This document shows, piece by piece, positions 23,030 to 31,666 of a stretch of 42,677 nucleotides of DNA. The first letter of the stretch is position 1, and the number at the start of each line of letters is the position of its first letter. This DNA is from Clostridium sp. CAG:510. Its GTDB lineage: Bacteria; Bacillota; Clostridia; Lachnospirales; Lachnospiraceae. The notes beneath the pieces are model-generated. The model was given only the letters and a program-made list of their open reading frames with translations. It was not told the origin of the DNA and did not search any database. The stretch covers positions 73,484 to 116,160 of the forward strand of contig FR880835.1 of assembly GCA_000434615.1 (NCBI GenBank). Direction: 5' to 3'. Position numbers and translations under genes: made by a program.

Positions 23030-24112
23030 TTATTCTTCCCGCAGCCCCGTATCGGACAGTCTTTCGTCTATCCGCAGGTCAATCAAAAATTTAATCCCCA
23101 ATGCCAGCAGGCCAAACATATGACAGTGCATGCCAAAGGAAAAGCCCCTCATCATTACCTTCCACAGTCCCTGGGAAATGCGGCGCACTTCTTTTCCGAA
23201 AGCAAGCTTCTGAAAACATTTATGTCCCAAAGCATCCCCCTCGTAGGTGCGAAGTGTTTTCCGGACGGCTTTCATGGATTTTCCGTGCTCCACGTATTCC
23301 ATCTTGGCATCAAAAAAAGCGGCAAAGAAAAGAGTATACCGGACGAGTCCTTCATAATCCCGGTATGCGCTTCCGCCGGCTGTTATCTGCTCCTGAACCG
23401 TATGGGCAATCTGCAGCCAGCACTTTGCGGACTCCGGTTTGTACTGATAGGAAATCGAGTCGTCGTTTTTCCGGTAGATATAGCCGATATCGTCCATAAA
23501 ACCAAACTTTGCCTGATACAGATAGCATTGCAGGTTAAACAGCTTGTCCTCCGCATAGGCAAGATTTTGAAAGCAAATGCTATGTGCGTCCAGAAAAGCT
23601 TTGCGGTAAAGCCGTCCCCAGACATACGAAAGCGTGCCTACGGAAAAGAAACCTTTGAACCGGAAGTCCTCCTCTTCCCTGTCAAGTAAAGAAAAAGCTT
23701 CATGGCCTGCTGCCGGCAGAAGTCTGCCGTTCCAGTTTCTCTCGTAATTGCAGACAACAACGTCCGCCTGCTGCCGCTCCATCTGCTCCGCCAGTTTTTG
23801 CAGGATATCCGTTCCCGCCAGGCAGTCATCCGCATCCAGAAAAAAAAGATATTCTCCCCGCGCCATTTTCATGCCGGTATTCCGTGCAGCACCTGCGCCG
23901 TTTTTCTCTTCTTTGTAAACACAAACCCTGTCATCCGTCTGCGCATAACTTTCGCAGATGGACAGACTGTTGTCCTTCGACATATTGTCCACTAAAATAA
24001 GCTCCCAGTCTGTAAAGCTCTGCTTGAACACGCTGTCCAGCGCCTCTTTTAAGTATTTTCCCGCATTGTAGGTCGGAATTATCACGGATATTTTTATCGT
24101 TCTGTCAGGCAT
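23030..24112 (-). CDS. Family 2 glycosyltransferase
   Basis: A 360-residue GT-A fold transferase. The N-terminus has SVIIPTYNAGKYL and LILVDNMSKDNS, and the DxD-type metal and nucleotide-sugar site FLDADD lies near residue 93. The C-terminal third has basic and hydrophobic segments (about 310-345, including GMHCHMFGLLALGIKFL) that may dock at the membrane. It should add a sugar to a lipid-linked saccharide. AGGGG lies upstream of the ATG, and the flippase gene precedes it by about 70 bp, so the two form a surface polysaccharide unit. The sugar cannot be told. Confidence 0.92.
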   Translation of the reverse strand: MPDRTIKISVIIPTYNAGKYLKEALDSVFKQSFTDWELILVDNMSKDNSLSICESYAQTDDRVCVYKEEKNGAGAARNTGMKMARGEYLFFLDADDCLAGTDILQKLAEQMERQQADVVVCNYERNWNGRLLPAAGHEAFSLLDREEEDFRFKGFFSVGTLSYVWGRLYRKAFLDAHSICFQNLAYAEDKLFNLQCYLYQAKFGFMDDIGYIYRKNDDSISYQYKPESAKCWLQIAHTVQEQITAGGSAYRDYEGLVRYTLFFAAFFDAKMEYVEHGKSMKAVRKTLRTYEGDALGHKCFQKLAFGKEVRRISQGLWKVMMRGFSFGMHCHMFGLLALGIKFLIDLRIDERLSDTGLREE

Positions 24113-24130
24113 ATGGTCTTACCCCTTTTC

Positions 24131-24196
24131 ATCCTGTTTACTTTGTGTTTTCACCCTTTTATCCTGTCACCCCATGGCTCTCATCTTTTCATCCTG
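24131..24196. repeat. Three short direct repeats with a 30-bp period
   Basis: A CTTTT(C)ATCCTG motif recurs with ATCCTG at 24131, 24161 and 24191, exactly 30 bp apart. The third copy is within the last codons of the flippase gene and the others are in the gap before the glycosyltransferase. On the coding strand the unit reads CAGGATGAAAAG and carries in-frame stops, so the flippase C-terminus may have been shaped by the duplication. Confidence 0.7.
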
Positions 24197-25725
24197 CCGA
24201 ATGCTTTGCTCCCCATTCTTTTTAACAACCGTAAAAAATCCTTGCATTCCGCCGTCCGGCAGTAACATAGCAAGAGCAGTACATTCGGCATCACCATACA
24301 TATCACAAAACGCACCAGCAGATTGCCGAGCGCTCCGCCCTCATACCATCTGCAGCATACATGGGTCAGTCCCCATACCGCCGCCATAACCATCAGATGC
24401 CAGGCATATTTCAGGAAAAATTTCACCGGTTTTTCATGGAAACGGTGCTTGTAAAGTACATAGGGCTCCACCCAGAAGGAGGTCAGCAGGGTACTGCAAA
24501 GCGTTCCTAAAAATACTCCGGCAATCCCTAAATTTTCCACCAACAGAATGGAGATAACCAGATTTAATACAGCTTCAATCAGGGATTTATAACGGTCGTA
24601 CCAGAACAGACCCATGGACTCCTTGAAGATGAGCACCGCCCGTCGGGTACCCGTCACAAAAAAGTTGATGCACAAAATCAGCACGATGTCCTCCGTAAAC
24701 AGATATTGCTTTCCGAATGCCAGCTCCACAAATGGGTTCAGCATTTCCAAAAGGCAGATGCCCGCAAACCCAAACATCCACTGTCCGATGAAAAATAAAT
24801 CTGCAAATACATGCCCTACTTTTTCGCCGTCCTCGGTAGCTCCTAAATTGCCCACACTGGCGGTAACCCCCTGCAGCGCCTGGTCAAGCACCTGCCTCAC
24901 GGAGCCGATCACCAGATAATAATTGGAATACACACCCGCACTGATGACCCCAACAAAGCCGGATATCAGCAGATTGTCGGTATTGTTGACCGCCACCTCG
25001 CCGATTTTATGCATCAGCATGGCTTTTACATTTTTTATAATGTCCTTCCGTTCGTTTTCCGGCAGTTTTTCCTCACACGTTTCTTTCAGATACGGAAACA
25101 GCCGGTCTGCCTGCTTCGACATCACAATATTCGCCGTAATGGTGCAAACCACCGCCGCCAGCAAAAACAGAATAAAATTTTTCGTGGTCAGCAGAATAAT
25201 TATCTGTAAAATATCCTGAATAACCAGAAATCCATTGTGGTTTATCACAGTCAGATAATTCATCTGATGCGCGTCCACCAGCGTCTTTTTGTAAATCAGC
25301 AGATAGGAAATCACCGAATTTAACAGATACAAAAGGTAAATCAGAAGCAGGTGGTCCACATCCGGACGGTTCTTCATAAGCACATTTAAAAACGGGATGA
25401 GGCACAGACCTGCCACCAGCACGACTGCTGCCGTTATCCGATAAAAGGTGCGGAACATCCGCATTAAAATCTGCTGTTTTTTCGTGTCTTTTTGGGCAAT
25501 GGGACCGTACAACGCATAGGTAATTGCCGTGCCAACGCCCAGCTCCGACAGGGATAAGATATTCAGAATGTCCGTAAAAAGACCGTTGATACCCACATAG
25601 CCTTCACTCAGTGTATGCGTAAAAACCACTCTGGTGAAAAATCCCATCAGAATGGCTGTAATCTGCGCTATAAATGCCACGGAGGTATTCACCATGGAAT
25701 ACTCTGTCCTGCTTTTTTCCGCCAT
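24181..25725 (-). CDS. Polysaccharide flippase (Wzx-like, MOP superfamily)
   Basis: A 514-residue membrane protein with about 12-14 hydrophobic helices and a basic cytoplasmic tail (LLKRMGSKAFGRMKR). It matches the lipopolysaccharide/teichoic acid translocase group of the MOP superfamily, with early motifs NTSVAFIAQITAILMGFFTR and GYVGINGLFTDILNIL. It should move an undecaprenyl-linked saccharide across the membrane. The ATG at 25725 lies two bases past the YunG-like stop, with GGGGAG inside that gene, so translation is linked. The glycosyltransferase follows. No Wzy polymerase is in the window. Confidence 0.92.
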   Translation of the reverse strand: MAEKSRTEYSMVNTSVAFIAQITAILMGFFTRVVFTHTLSEGYVGINGLFTDILNILSLSELGVGTAITYALYGPIAQKDTKKQQILMRMFRTFYRITAAVVLVAGLCLIPFLNVLMKNRPDVDHLLLIYLLYLLNSVISYLLIYKKTLVDAHQMNYLTVINHNGFLVIQDILQIIILLTTKNFILFLLAAVVCTITANIVMSKQADRLFPYLKETCEEKLPENERKDIIKNVKAMLMHKIGEVAVNNTDNLLISGFVGVISAGVYSNYYLVIGSVRQVLDQALQGVTASVGNLGATEDGEKVGHVFADLFFIGQWMFGFAGICLLEMLNPFVELAFGKQYLFTEDIVLILCINFFVTGTRRAVLIFKESMGLFWYDRYKSLIEAVLNLVISILLVENLGIAGVFLGTLCSTLLTSFWVEPYVLYKHRFHEKPVKFFLKYAWHLMVMAAVWGLTHVCCRWYEGGALGNLLVRFVICMVMPNVLLLLCYCRTAECKDFLRLLKRMGSKAFGRMKR

Positions 25726-25727
25726 AT

Positions 25728-26171
25728 TTATTGCTCCCCTGCCACCGTGTACTTTTTAAGCTCCGATTTCAGGTATTCATAGCGGAGTTTCTTTTCTTCC
25801 TTCGCAAAATGCACTGCTCTTTCCTGCACCGGGTTGTTCCCATAATCAAGGACTTCCTCTCCGAACTGCTCACTGGTGAGGTCAAACCGGCAGTCACCGA
25901 CTACATTGTAGCAGTGATAATTGCCGCCGGGTCTTAAAATGCCGTACACCTCTCCGCCGAAGATATCCTGCGCCAGAAAAGCTGTAATGGAGCACTGCCC
26001 CAGTGTTTTATTATCTTCCGTCCAGCCATCCCGCAGTCTGGGTGCACAAGTATCTGCGCACCAAATGTGCGTCAGTGCATCGTATAAATCTATGGGTGTA
26101 TGTATTCCCCTGTATTCGTCCGTTATTGCCGGAACTGTCGCATTCTGCCAGCCCCAGAAGTTGTATTCCAT
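25728..26171 (-). CDS. YunG-like protein
   Basis: A 147-residue protein resembling Bacillus YunG, with the segments HIWCADTCAPRLRDGW, NKTLGQCSITAFLAQDIFGG and YHCYNVVGDCRFDLTSEQF. The conserved Cys, His and Asp residues in these blocks recall a papain-like arrangement (Cys in GQCS, His in NYHCYN, Asp in CRFDLT), but the activity is not established. I chose the ATG at 26171, with AAAGGA nine bases upstream; another ATG three codons earlier is too close to that site. It is directly followed by the flippase gene. Confidence 0.8.
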   Translation of the reverse strand: MEYNFWGWQNATVPAITDEYRGIHTPIDLYDALTHIWCADTCAPRLRDGWTEDNKTLGQCSITAFLAQDIFGGEVYGILRPGGNYHCYNVVGDCRFDLTSEQFGEEVLDYGNNPVQERAVHFAKEEKKLRYEYLKSELKKYTVAGEQ

Positions 26172-26188
26172 AAAACACATCCTTTCCT

Positions 26189-26330
26189 TTATTTACCGTA
26201 CTTATCGTCAAAGCTGCGGATTTCCGCCAGCACATCTTCCGTACTGCTCCTCCGGCATTTTTATCTGTTCTTTTTTGCTCCAGTATTCCCGGGCTGCTTT
26301 GAATTGCTCCTTTGTCATATTGGTCTTCAT
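26189..26330 (-). pseudogene. Remnant of a small gene, perhaps pyridoxamine 5'-phosphate oxidase-like
   Basis: From the ATG at 26330 the frame reads MTKEQFKAAREYWSKKEQ and soon stops; after a shift near 26240 another frame reads EDVLAEIRSFDDKYGK to a stop at 26189-26191. The first segment resembles the N-terminus, and the second the C-terminus, of a clostridial flavin-binding family related to pyridoxamine phosphate oxidase; the middle is gone. The family guess is from memory. The YunG-like gene starts 18 bp later. Confidence 0.45.
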
Positions 26331-26356
26331 TTTCTTCCTGACAAACGCAAATCTGC

Positions 26357-26767
26357 TTAAATCACAATCCCGTTGCAATGGTCTATCTCATGCTGGATAA
26401 TCTGCGCCGTAAAGCCGCTGTATTTTCCGTGTTGAGGTTTGAAATCACCGTCCAGATAATCCACTTCTATTTCTTCGTACCTTGTGCAGGCTCTGACCCC
26501 ATCCAGTGAGAGGCAGCTTTCCTCCGTCCGATATTCGCTTGCCTTCTTTGTAATTATCGGATTAATCATGGCAAACTGAAAAGGTCCCGCCGCTACCACG
26601 ATAATCGCTTTATTCACACCTATCATGTTTGCTGCCATGCCCACACATATTCCGCTGTTCGCCCTTAGTGTATCCAATAAATCCGTTACCACCTGCCGGT
26701 CTGCTTCTGTCGCCGGCTGTGCTTTCCGGGAAAATATTTTTGTTCCTTTTACTATTTTCTTAACCAT
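26357..26767 (-). CDS. Divergent peptide deformylase
   Basis: A 136-residue protein of the peptide deformylase family, which removes formyl groups from nascent proteins using an Fe2+ or Zn2+ site. Metal ligands are present: Cys84 in ESCLSL and His126/His130 in QHEIDHCNG. Motif I, normally GxGxAAxQ, reads VGMAANMIG, so the catalytic glutamine is replaced by Met48; motif II has ESCLS for EGCLS. I recall this subgroup as a second, short deformylase in clostridia. The ATG at 26767 has AGGAG only two bases before it, and a TTG at 26788 is an alternative start. Confidence 0.85.
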   Translation of the reverse strand: MVKKIVKGTKIFSRKAQPATEADRQVVTDLLDTLRANSGICVGMAANMIGVNKAIIVVAAGPFQFAMINPIITKKASEYRTEESCLSLDGVRACTRYEEIEVDYLDGDFKPQHGKYSGFTAQIIQHEIDHCNGIVI

Positions 26768-26833
26768 AACTCCTGTCCCTGTCTGCAATAGTATTTCTTT
26801 CTAAAAAATGCATCTATGCAAATATGCCATTTT

Positions 26834-27565
26834 CTATTTCAGCAATTTTCTTATCTGCCCATCCGTCGCTATCGGATAAATTTCATGCATTTGCTCCACT
26901 ATCTGCCGCCAAGACTCCTGCGGGTCGTCCTTATAGTGGGAAGTCACATAATCATAGCCGAACAGGTGCTCCGGTGAAGAATACACCGCCACATCCCAGC
27001 CGTATTCTGCGCCTTTTTTATTGACACGCTTCTTGAAGTCGCAGTTGCAAAGATATGTCTGCATCATAAGTCCGGTAACCGCACCTTCAAATCCCTTATA
27101 ACCATCCTTGCCAAAACCTGCAAGCTTCTTCAGTTCACTGGAAAATATTTCCGTGTCTTCGTTTCCCTCCATAAAATTTTCCATAATTCGTTTGTGCTTC
27201 AAAGGTGCTTTTCCGTCTTCATACAGAGCATCAAAATCATACCCGTCCCGCCGGTAGTTGGCAAACACCGGCAGCCATTTTTTAGATATAAAACCGGCTT
27301 TTTTATCGAAGAACTTACCATATACGATGTCATGTTTTCCGGCTATAATCGCCCGCCATAGCCAGGGGTCTTTTTCCGGAATATCACACCACCAGTATTC
27401 CGGCGTCGTTCTTTCTTCCATGGAAAACCCCGGGATGTCATTCTTAAACAAGGGAAGAAATCCCACTTCATTGATGTATGCGATTGCTTCCTCTACCGTA
27501 TGAATGCACTCCGGGTCATCCCATTTCACTCCATACATAATCCATTCGCCTGCTTCGTTACCCAT
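26834..27565 (-). CDS. AlkZ-related conserved protein
   Basis: A 243-residue soluble protein with WDDPECIHTVEEAIAYINEV, then VGFLPLFKNDIPGFSMEE and a Trp-rich block (WWCDIPEKDPWLWRAII). I recall this pattern in Firmicute proteins annotated as AlkZ-related, distant relatives of winged-helix DNA glycosylases, but no activity is shown. Many aromatic and charged residues are conserved-looking; there is no signal or membrane helix. GGGAG precedes the ATG. The deformylase gene follows 66 bp downstream. Upstream is the 52-bp repeat array, with about 170 bp between. Confidence 0.6.
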   Translation of the reverse strand: MGNEAGEWIMYGVKWDDPECIHTVEEAIAYINEVGFLPLFKNDIPGFSMEERTTPEYWWCDIPEKDPWLWRAIIAGKHDIVYGKFFDKKAGFISKKWLPVFANYRRDGYDFDALYEDGKAPLKHKRIMENFMEGNEDTEIFSSELKKLAGFGKDGYKGFEGAVTGLMMQTYLCNCDFKKRVNKKGAEYGWDVAVYSSPEHLFGYDYVTSHYKDDPQESWRQIVEQMHEIYPIATDGQIRKLLK

Positions 27566-27734
27566 TGCCTACTCCCATTTTCCATGCTGTTTCACTTTCA
27601 GAGAATCAATTTTCCATGCGTTTTAATTATAATACATTGTGCATGTATTTGAAATATTTTCTCCAAAATAATGCTGTGTACCGGTTAGCATAATAAAAAT
27701 CTGCTCCATTAAGAAAGATCCATCTCCTTCACAA

Positions 27735-28291
27735 AGGCACTTTCTTTTCTGTTTTACATTTCAGTGCCTGCCTCTTGAAGATTTGTAGGCACTTCCTTTT
27801 CTGTTTTACATTTCAGTGCCTGCCTCTTGAAGATTTGTAGGCACTTCCTTTTCTGTTTTACATTTCAGTGCCTGCCTCTTGAAGATTTGTAGGCACTTCC
27901 TTTTCTGTTTTACATTTCAGTGCCTGCCTCTTGAAGATTTGTAGGCACTTCCTTTTCTGTTTTACATTTCAGTGCCTGCCTCTTGAAGATTTGTAGGCAC
28001 TTCCTTTTCTGTTTTACATTTCAGTGCCTGCCTCTTGAAGATTTGTAGGCACTTCCTTTTCTGTTTTACATTTCAGTGCCTGCCTCTTGAAGATTTGTAG
28101 GCACTTCCTTTTCTGTTTTACATTTCAGTGCCTGCCTCTTGAAGATTTGTAGGCACTTTCTTTTCTGTTTTACATTTCAGTGCCTACCCCTTAAAGATTT
28201 GTAGGCACTTTCTTTTCTGTTTTGCATTTCAGTGCCTACTTCTTGAAGATTTGTAGGCACTTTCTTTTTTGTTTTGCATTTCAGTGCCTAC
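27735..28291. repeat. 52-bp tandem array, 10.7 copies, with inverted AGGCACT / AGTGCCT arms
   Basis: Units start at 27735, 27787 and every 52 bp to 28255; the last is partial. Each holds AGGCACT, 21 bases, AGTGCCT, then 17 bases to the next AGGCACT, so inverted 7-mers alternate at 28 and 24 bp. Either neighbour could pair, giving mutually exclusive hairpins. The middle copies are nearly identical, while those from about 28151 onward have diverged, most in the last three. It lies between the 3' end of the spermidine synthase gene (28436) and the 5' end of the AlkZ-related gene (27565). No gene is seen in the flanks 27566-27734 or 28292-28435. Confidence 0.97.
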
Positions 28292-28435
28292 CATCATGAA
28301 TATCAGTGCCGTTGTTACGTATGCTTTGTAAATGTTTCAGCGTTAGATTACGGCATAAAACAGGGCTACCGCCCAGCAAAAAATATTTGTCAGTGCGACA
28401 GCCCCTTAATTTGTTACTTTTTTATTGCCTATGAT

Positions 28436-29941
28436 TTAATCCCACTTCTCCACTGCCTTATTATAGTACTCCATCAGCACCGGCCTGGTAAGCCGGTTGA
28501 TCTCCACATCTTCCGCCATTTCGTCCTTTCCAAACAAAAAGAGAGCCGAAACATTCTCCGCGCTTAAGTACTTTGTCTCCACATCAAAGGTCAGCTCTTC
28601 CTTCAGTTCCTTCCGGCTTGCCATATTGAATCCCCAGTCGCCGAACGCCGGCACCTGCAGATGATACGGCTTTACATAAAATCCTTCGCTTTCGATGGTA
28701 TGGTTGATGCACCAGAAAGCTTTTGTGGCATAGTAGGGGCTGGTGGACTGCACCACCATAACGCCGTCATCCTTCAGGTGGTTGCCGCACATCCGGTAAA
28801 AAATATTGGAGTACAGCTTATTTAAGGACTCACTGTTCGGATCCGGCAGGTCCACAATAATCAGATCAAACATATCCTCCGACTTTTCCAGATATTCATA
28901 AGCATCTGTATTGATCACATGCAGCTTTTCCGATTGCAGGCTGTTTTCATTTATTTCCGTAATGTTGGGATTGGTGGAACAGATGCGTATCATCTCGGCA
29001 TCCAGATCCACAAGGGTAATGTCCTTTACCTCGTCATATTTGAGAACTTCCCGGACTGCCATGCCGTCTCCGCCTCCCAGAATGAGTACATCCTCCCTTT
29101 GGGAAAGTTCACTCATGGGAACATGCACCAGCGCTTCATGATAGCGGTATTCATCCGCCGTGGAAAACTGGCAGTTTCCGTCTATGTAAAGCCGCACGTC
29201 ATCCCGGTGCTTCGTCATAACTATTTTCTGATACTGCGTCTGCTCCATATAGATAATGTGGTCTCTGTACAATCCGTCTTCAATACTGTCGGAAATATTA
29301 TCCGCAAACAGGATACCCACTGCCATTCCTACAGCAAGGATACCCGCAATCACACGGTAAATCCGGATGTTTTCCACCCGCTCTCCAAAACGCCACAAAA
29401 TCAGCATGGCTGCTATAATATTCAGAAGTCCGCACAGAAACGATGTGGCAAAGTATCCCAGCTGAGGCAGCAACAGCAGGGGAAAGGCAATAGAACCCAA
29501 AAGACCTCCGATATAATCGAAGCTGAAAATGGAGGAAAGCGTAACCGAAAGGTTATTTTCGTCCGCCTCAATAATCCTTGTCATAATGGGGATTTCCGCT
29601 CCTGCCAGTGTACCGATCAAAAGAATTTCCGCATACATGACGGCAGCATAATTGCTGATGTAAATATTGGAAAGAAAAAGCAGAAGGGAGCTTACGCCCC
29701 CAACCACACCGATACTCAGCTCAATTGTCACAAAAACGTGAAACAGATTTTTCTTAAAATATTTGGAAATATAAGAGCCAAAACCAAGCGCTGCCATATA
29801 GAGTCCGATGGTTATGGAATACTGCAGGGTACTGTTTCCCAAAAGATAGGAGCTTACCGCACTGATAATCAGTTCATAACACATGGAACAGCCCGAAATA
29901 ATCAGGGTTGTCAGCATTAAGAGTCTGTATTTTTTACTCAT
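28436..29941 (-). CDS. speE: Membrane-anchored spermidine synthase-like aminopropyltransferase
   Basis: A 501-residue fusion. The N-terminal ~210 residues form about seven membrane helices. The C-terminal ~280 residues are a spermidine synthase-like Rossmann domain with ILGGGDGMAVREVLKY, ITLVDLDAEMIRICS and IIVDLPDPNSESLNKLYS. Classical enzymes transfer aminopropyl from decarboxylated S-adenosylmethionine to putrescine; here the aspartate-rich active site reads DLPDP rather than DSTDP, so the acceptor may differ. It is the last gene of an operon with SpeD, DUF4178 and DUF350 proteins, and SpeD would supply its donor. AAGGA lies upstream of the ATG. Confidence 0.88.
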   Translation of the reverse strand: MSKKYRLLMLTTLIISGCSMCYELIISAVSSYLLGNSTLQYSITIGLYMAALGFGSYISKYFKKNLFHVFVTIELSIGVVGGVSSLLLFLSNIYISNYAAVMYAEILLIGTLAGAEIPIMTRIIEADENNLSVTLSSIFSFDYIGGLLGSIAFPLLLLPQLGYFATSFLCGLLNIIAAMLILWRFGERVENIRIYRVIAGILAVGMAVGILFADNISDSIEDGLYRDHIIYMEQTQYQKIVMTKHRDDVRLYIDGNCQFSTADEYRYHEALVHVPMSELSQREDVLILGGGDGMAVREVLKYDEVKDITLVDLDAEMIRICSTNPNITEINENSLQSEKLHVINTDAYEYLEKSEDMFDLIIVDLPDPNSESLNKLYSNIFYRMCGNHLKDDGVMVVQSTSPYYATKAFWCINHTIESEGFYVKPYHLQVPAFGDWGFNMASRKELKEELTFDVETKYLSAENVSALFLFGKDEMAEDVEINRLTRPVLMEYYNKAVEKWD

Positions 29942-29983
29942 GTCATTTTCCTTCTTGTCTGCTTTACAACATCATATTTTCTC

Positions 29984-30050
29984 CGGTCATGACGCAGATT
30001 GCCACATTTCCCGGTCATGGCACAGATTGCCACATTTCCCGGTCATGGCG
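29984..30050. repeat. 28-bp tandem repeat, three copies, ahead of speE
   Basis: The motif CGGTCATG recurs at 29984, 30012 and 30040. The full unit runs CGGTCATGRCRCAGATTGCC plus eight bases; the third copy is partial and reaches the end of the DUF350 gene. The unit holds a small TGGCA / TGCCA dyad. It occupies most of the 113-bp gap between DUF350 and speE. Confidence 0.85.
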
Positions 30051-30054
30051 CATT

Positions 30055-30477
30055 TTACTGGATAACGCCGCTTACGATAAAAGCAATGCCCAGAAAGATA
30101 CCGAAAATCATAATACCGGCTGCCTCATTCTTTTCCTTCAGCGCCACATTAAAATTGAATTTCCGGTTTACCAGGTCAACTAAAAAGTACGCAATGATAA
30201 ATGCCGCAATGCCGACACCCGCAAAGGCTACGGTGTCCAGCACTCCCTGTAATAATTCTACTGCCTCGCCCACCGTATTGGAAATGATGGCAGAACGGAT
30301 GACAAACCCGAGGCTGGCATAAATCCCCGCTGAAACCCAGCCTACCGCTTTATTCCCCTCCCGGATTTCCTGCGGAAAATCCACCGGAATAACCAGATCA
30401 ATGATAAAATAGCCAAGCATCATCATGACAAGGCCGACCCCAAGATACACAATTGTTTCCAATGCTACTGTTAACAT
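30055..30477 (-). CDS. DUF350 (YjfL-like) membrane protein
   Basis: A 140-residue protein with four hydrophobic helices (about 5-27, 47-66, 79-100 and 120-139), in two similar halves, matching DUF350. It begins ALETIVYLGVGLVMMMLGYF, and the loop after helix 1 (IPVDFPQEIREGNKAVG) aligns with the loop after helix 3 (NFNVALKEKNEAAG), an internal duplication. Its function is unknown, but it repeatedly neighbours DUF4178, SpeD- and SpeE-like genes in bacteria. AAGGAG precedes the ATG. It probably acts in the membrane with the SpeE-like protein. Confidence 0.88.
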   Translation of the reverse strand: MLTVALETIVYLGVGLVMMMLGYFIIDLVIPVDFPQEIREGNKAVGWVSAGIYASLGFVIRSAIISNTVGEAVELLQGVLDTVAFAGVGIAAFIIAYFLVDLVNRKFNFNVALKEKNEAAGIMIFGIFLGIAFIVSGVIQ

Positions 30478-30494
30478 ACTCTTTTCTCCTTTTA

Positions 30495-30534
30495 ACTGTT
30501 GGCTGTTTTTAGTTACTGTTGGCTGTTTTTAGTT
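30495..30534. repeat. 20-bp tandem duplication between DUF4178 and DUF350
   Basis: ACTGTTGGCTGTTTTTAGTT occurs twice in direct succession (30495 and 30515), followed by a degenerate third start. It lies just upstream of the DUF350 ribosome site. It is another short duplication at a gene junction. Confidence 0.85.
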
Positions 30535-30548
30535 ACTTTTAACTGTTT

Positions 30549-31628
30549 CTACTTTCCGCTGCTGATTCCTCCGCTTGAAGAATTCCGGCTGTTGATGCTC
30601 GACTGCCTTATGGAATTGGAATAGGAATCAAAGTAGCCGTTGCCGATATTATGTACGGTGGAGCCGTCATACATGGAATATGCCGATGGCGTGCTCTTGT
30701 AGGAGTTCGCATCCGAAGAATATCCCGAACTGTAATAATGACTCCGGTACCAGCTTGTATCTGCGCCGGTGCTTCTGTACGGGGAATTGTCCGAAGCATA
30801 ATTGTACTTACGGTTCGATATCTGTACATATACCACATTTTCTTCCGATTCCGGATGGTAAATCAGGCAATATTCCTTCTTGGTAAGAATGGCTATTTCC
30901 GCATCTGCCTCATCATCCTTCTGGGTAACGGACACGGTATTACCGTCCACACCTTTGATGATGTCCTTTGCCACATCATCCGTAGTAGCATCCTTAAAAT
31001 ACTCGTACACCGTTGCCGTCTGGTTCGCATTTCCCGTAATGGATGTCTTATAATTATATTGACCTGCGGATTCCAGATACGTGGAAATCTTTTTGCTGTC
31101 GGCCGCTGTATTGGAAAACACTGTATTAAAAATAGGCGGTATAACCATAAACAGGAGCATAAGGGCAACGACAATCCCCAATCCCCGGGCACTGTTTTTC
31201 GGTTTTTCAAATCCGGTTACCACAATCTGTTCTTTCTCTACATATTCTCCCTTAGAGTATTCCGTTCCGTCACTCCACATCTCCACCGACAGGGTATGGT
31301 CTTCGGCTTCGTCTTCAAATTCCAGAAACGTTGCGCTCTCTCCCGGGTCCACATCCACATCTCCGCCGGAGCTTCTGACCACCTGTGTCCCTTCGTCCAC
31401 CTTATGCCATTCCGGTCCGATTCTGCCTCCCACATCGTTTGCCGGCCATGACACCGAATATTCATTATAAAAATCATCACAGGAAAGCCATGCCTCTCCA
31501 TTGCGTGTCCGCAGCCGGTACTCCGTCCAGAATTTGCCCGGATCCTGAGTGTTTTCATACCGGATAAAACCGATTACCTTTCCTGCCAGGCCATTGATGT
31601 TAAGCAATGTTCCAATCTGATAGCCCAT
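30549..31628 (-). CDS. DUF4178 protein with membrane segment
   Basis: A 359-residue protein. The N-terminal half (about 1-130) matches DUF4178, including YRLRTRNGEAWLSCDDFYNE, and is followed by one transmembrane helix (about 150-170, LGIVVALMLLFMVIPPIF). An extracytoplasmic domain follows, and the C-terminal 90 residues are Ser/Tyr/Asn-rich low complexity (SSGYSSDANSYKS). Its function is unknown; DUF4178 genes co-occur with SpeD, SpeE and DUF350 genes, and sometimes with PspA-like envelope-stress proteins. GGAGAAA precedes the ATG. The tail may be disordered or surface-exposed. Confidence 0.85.
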   Translation of the reverse strand: MGYQIGTLLNINGLAGKVIGFIRYENTQDPGKFWTEYRLRTRNGEAWLSCDDFYNEYSVSWPANDVGGRIGPEWHKVDEGTQVVRSSGGDVDVDPGESATFLEFEDEAEDHTLSVEMWSDGTEYSKGEYVEKEQIVVTGFEKPKNSARGLGIVVALMLLFMVIPPIFNTVFSNTAADSKKISTYLESAGQYNYKTSITGNANQTATVYEYFKDATTDDVAKDIIKGVDGNTVSVTQKDDEADAEIAILTKKEYCLIYHPESEENVVYVQISNRKYNYASDNSPYRSTGADTSWYRSHYYSSGYSSDANSYKSTPSAYSMYDGSTVHNIGNGYFDSYSNSIRQSSINSRNSSSGGISSGK

Positions 31629-31666
31629 TTTCTCCTTCCCCCTTTGCCTCTTCTTCTCTGATGTCT

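Noticed and set aside
27735..28291. CRISPR or cassette array
   Set aside because: Units are 52-bp tandem copies without variable spacers, and the inverted arms lie inside each unit.
28919..29920. Long plus-strand open frame opposite the SpeE gene
   Set aside because: It is 333 codons long but mirrors the coding strand of a clear membrane-SpeE fusion, has no ribosome site and no recognisable domain.
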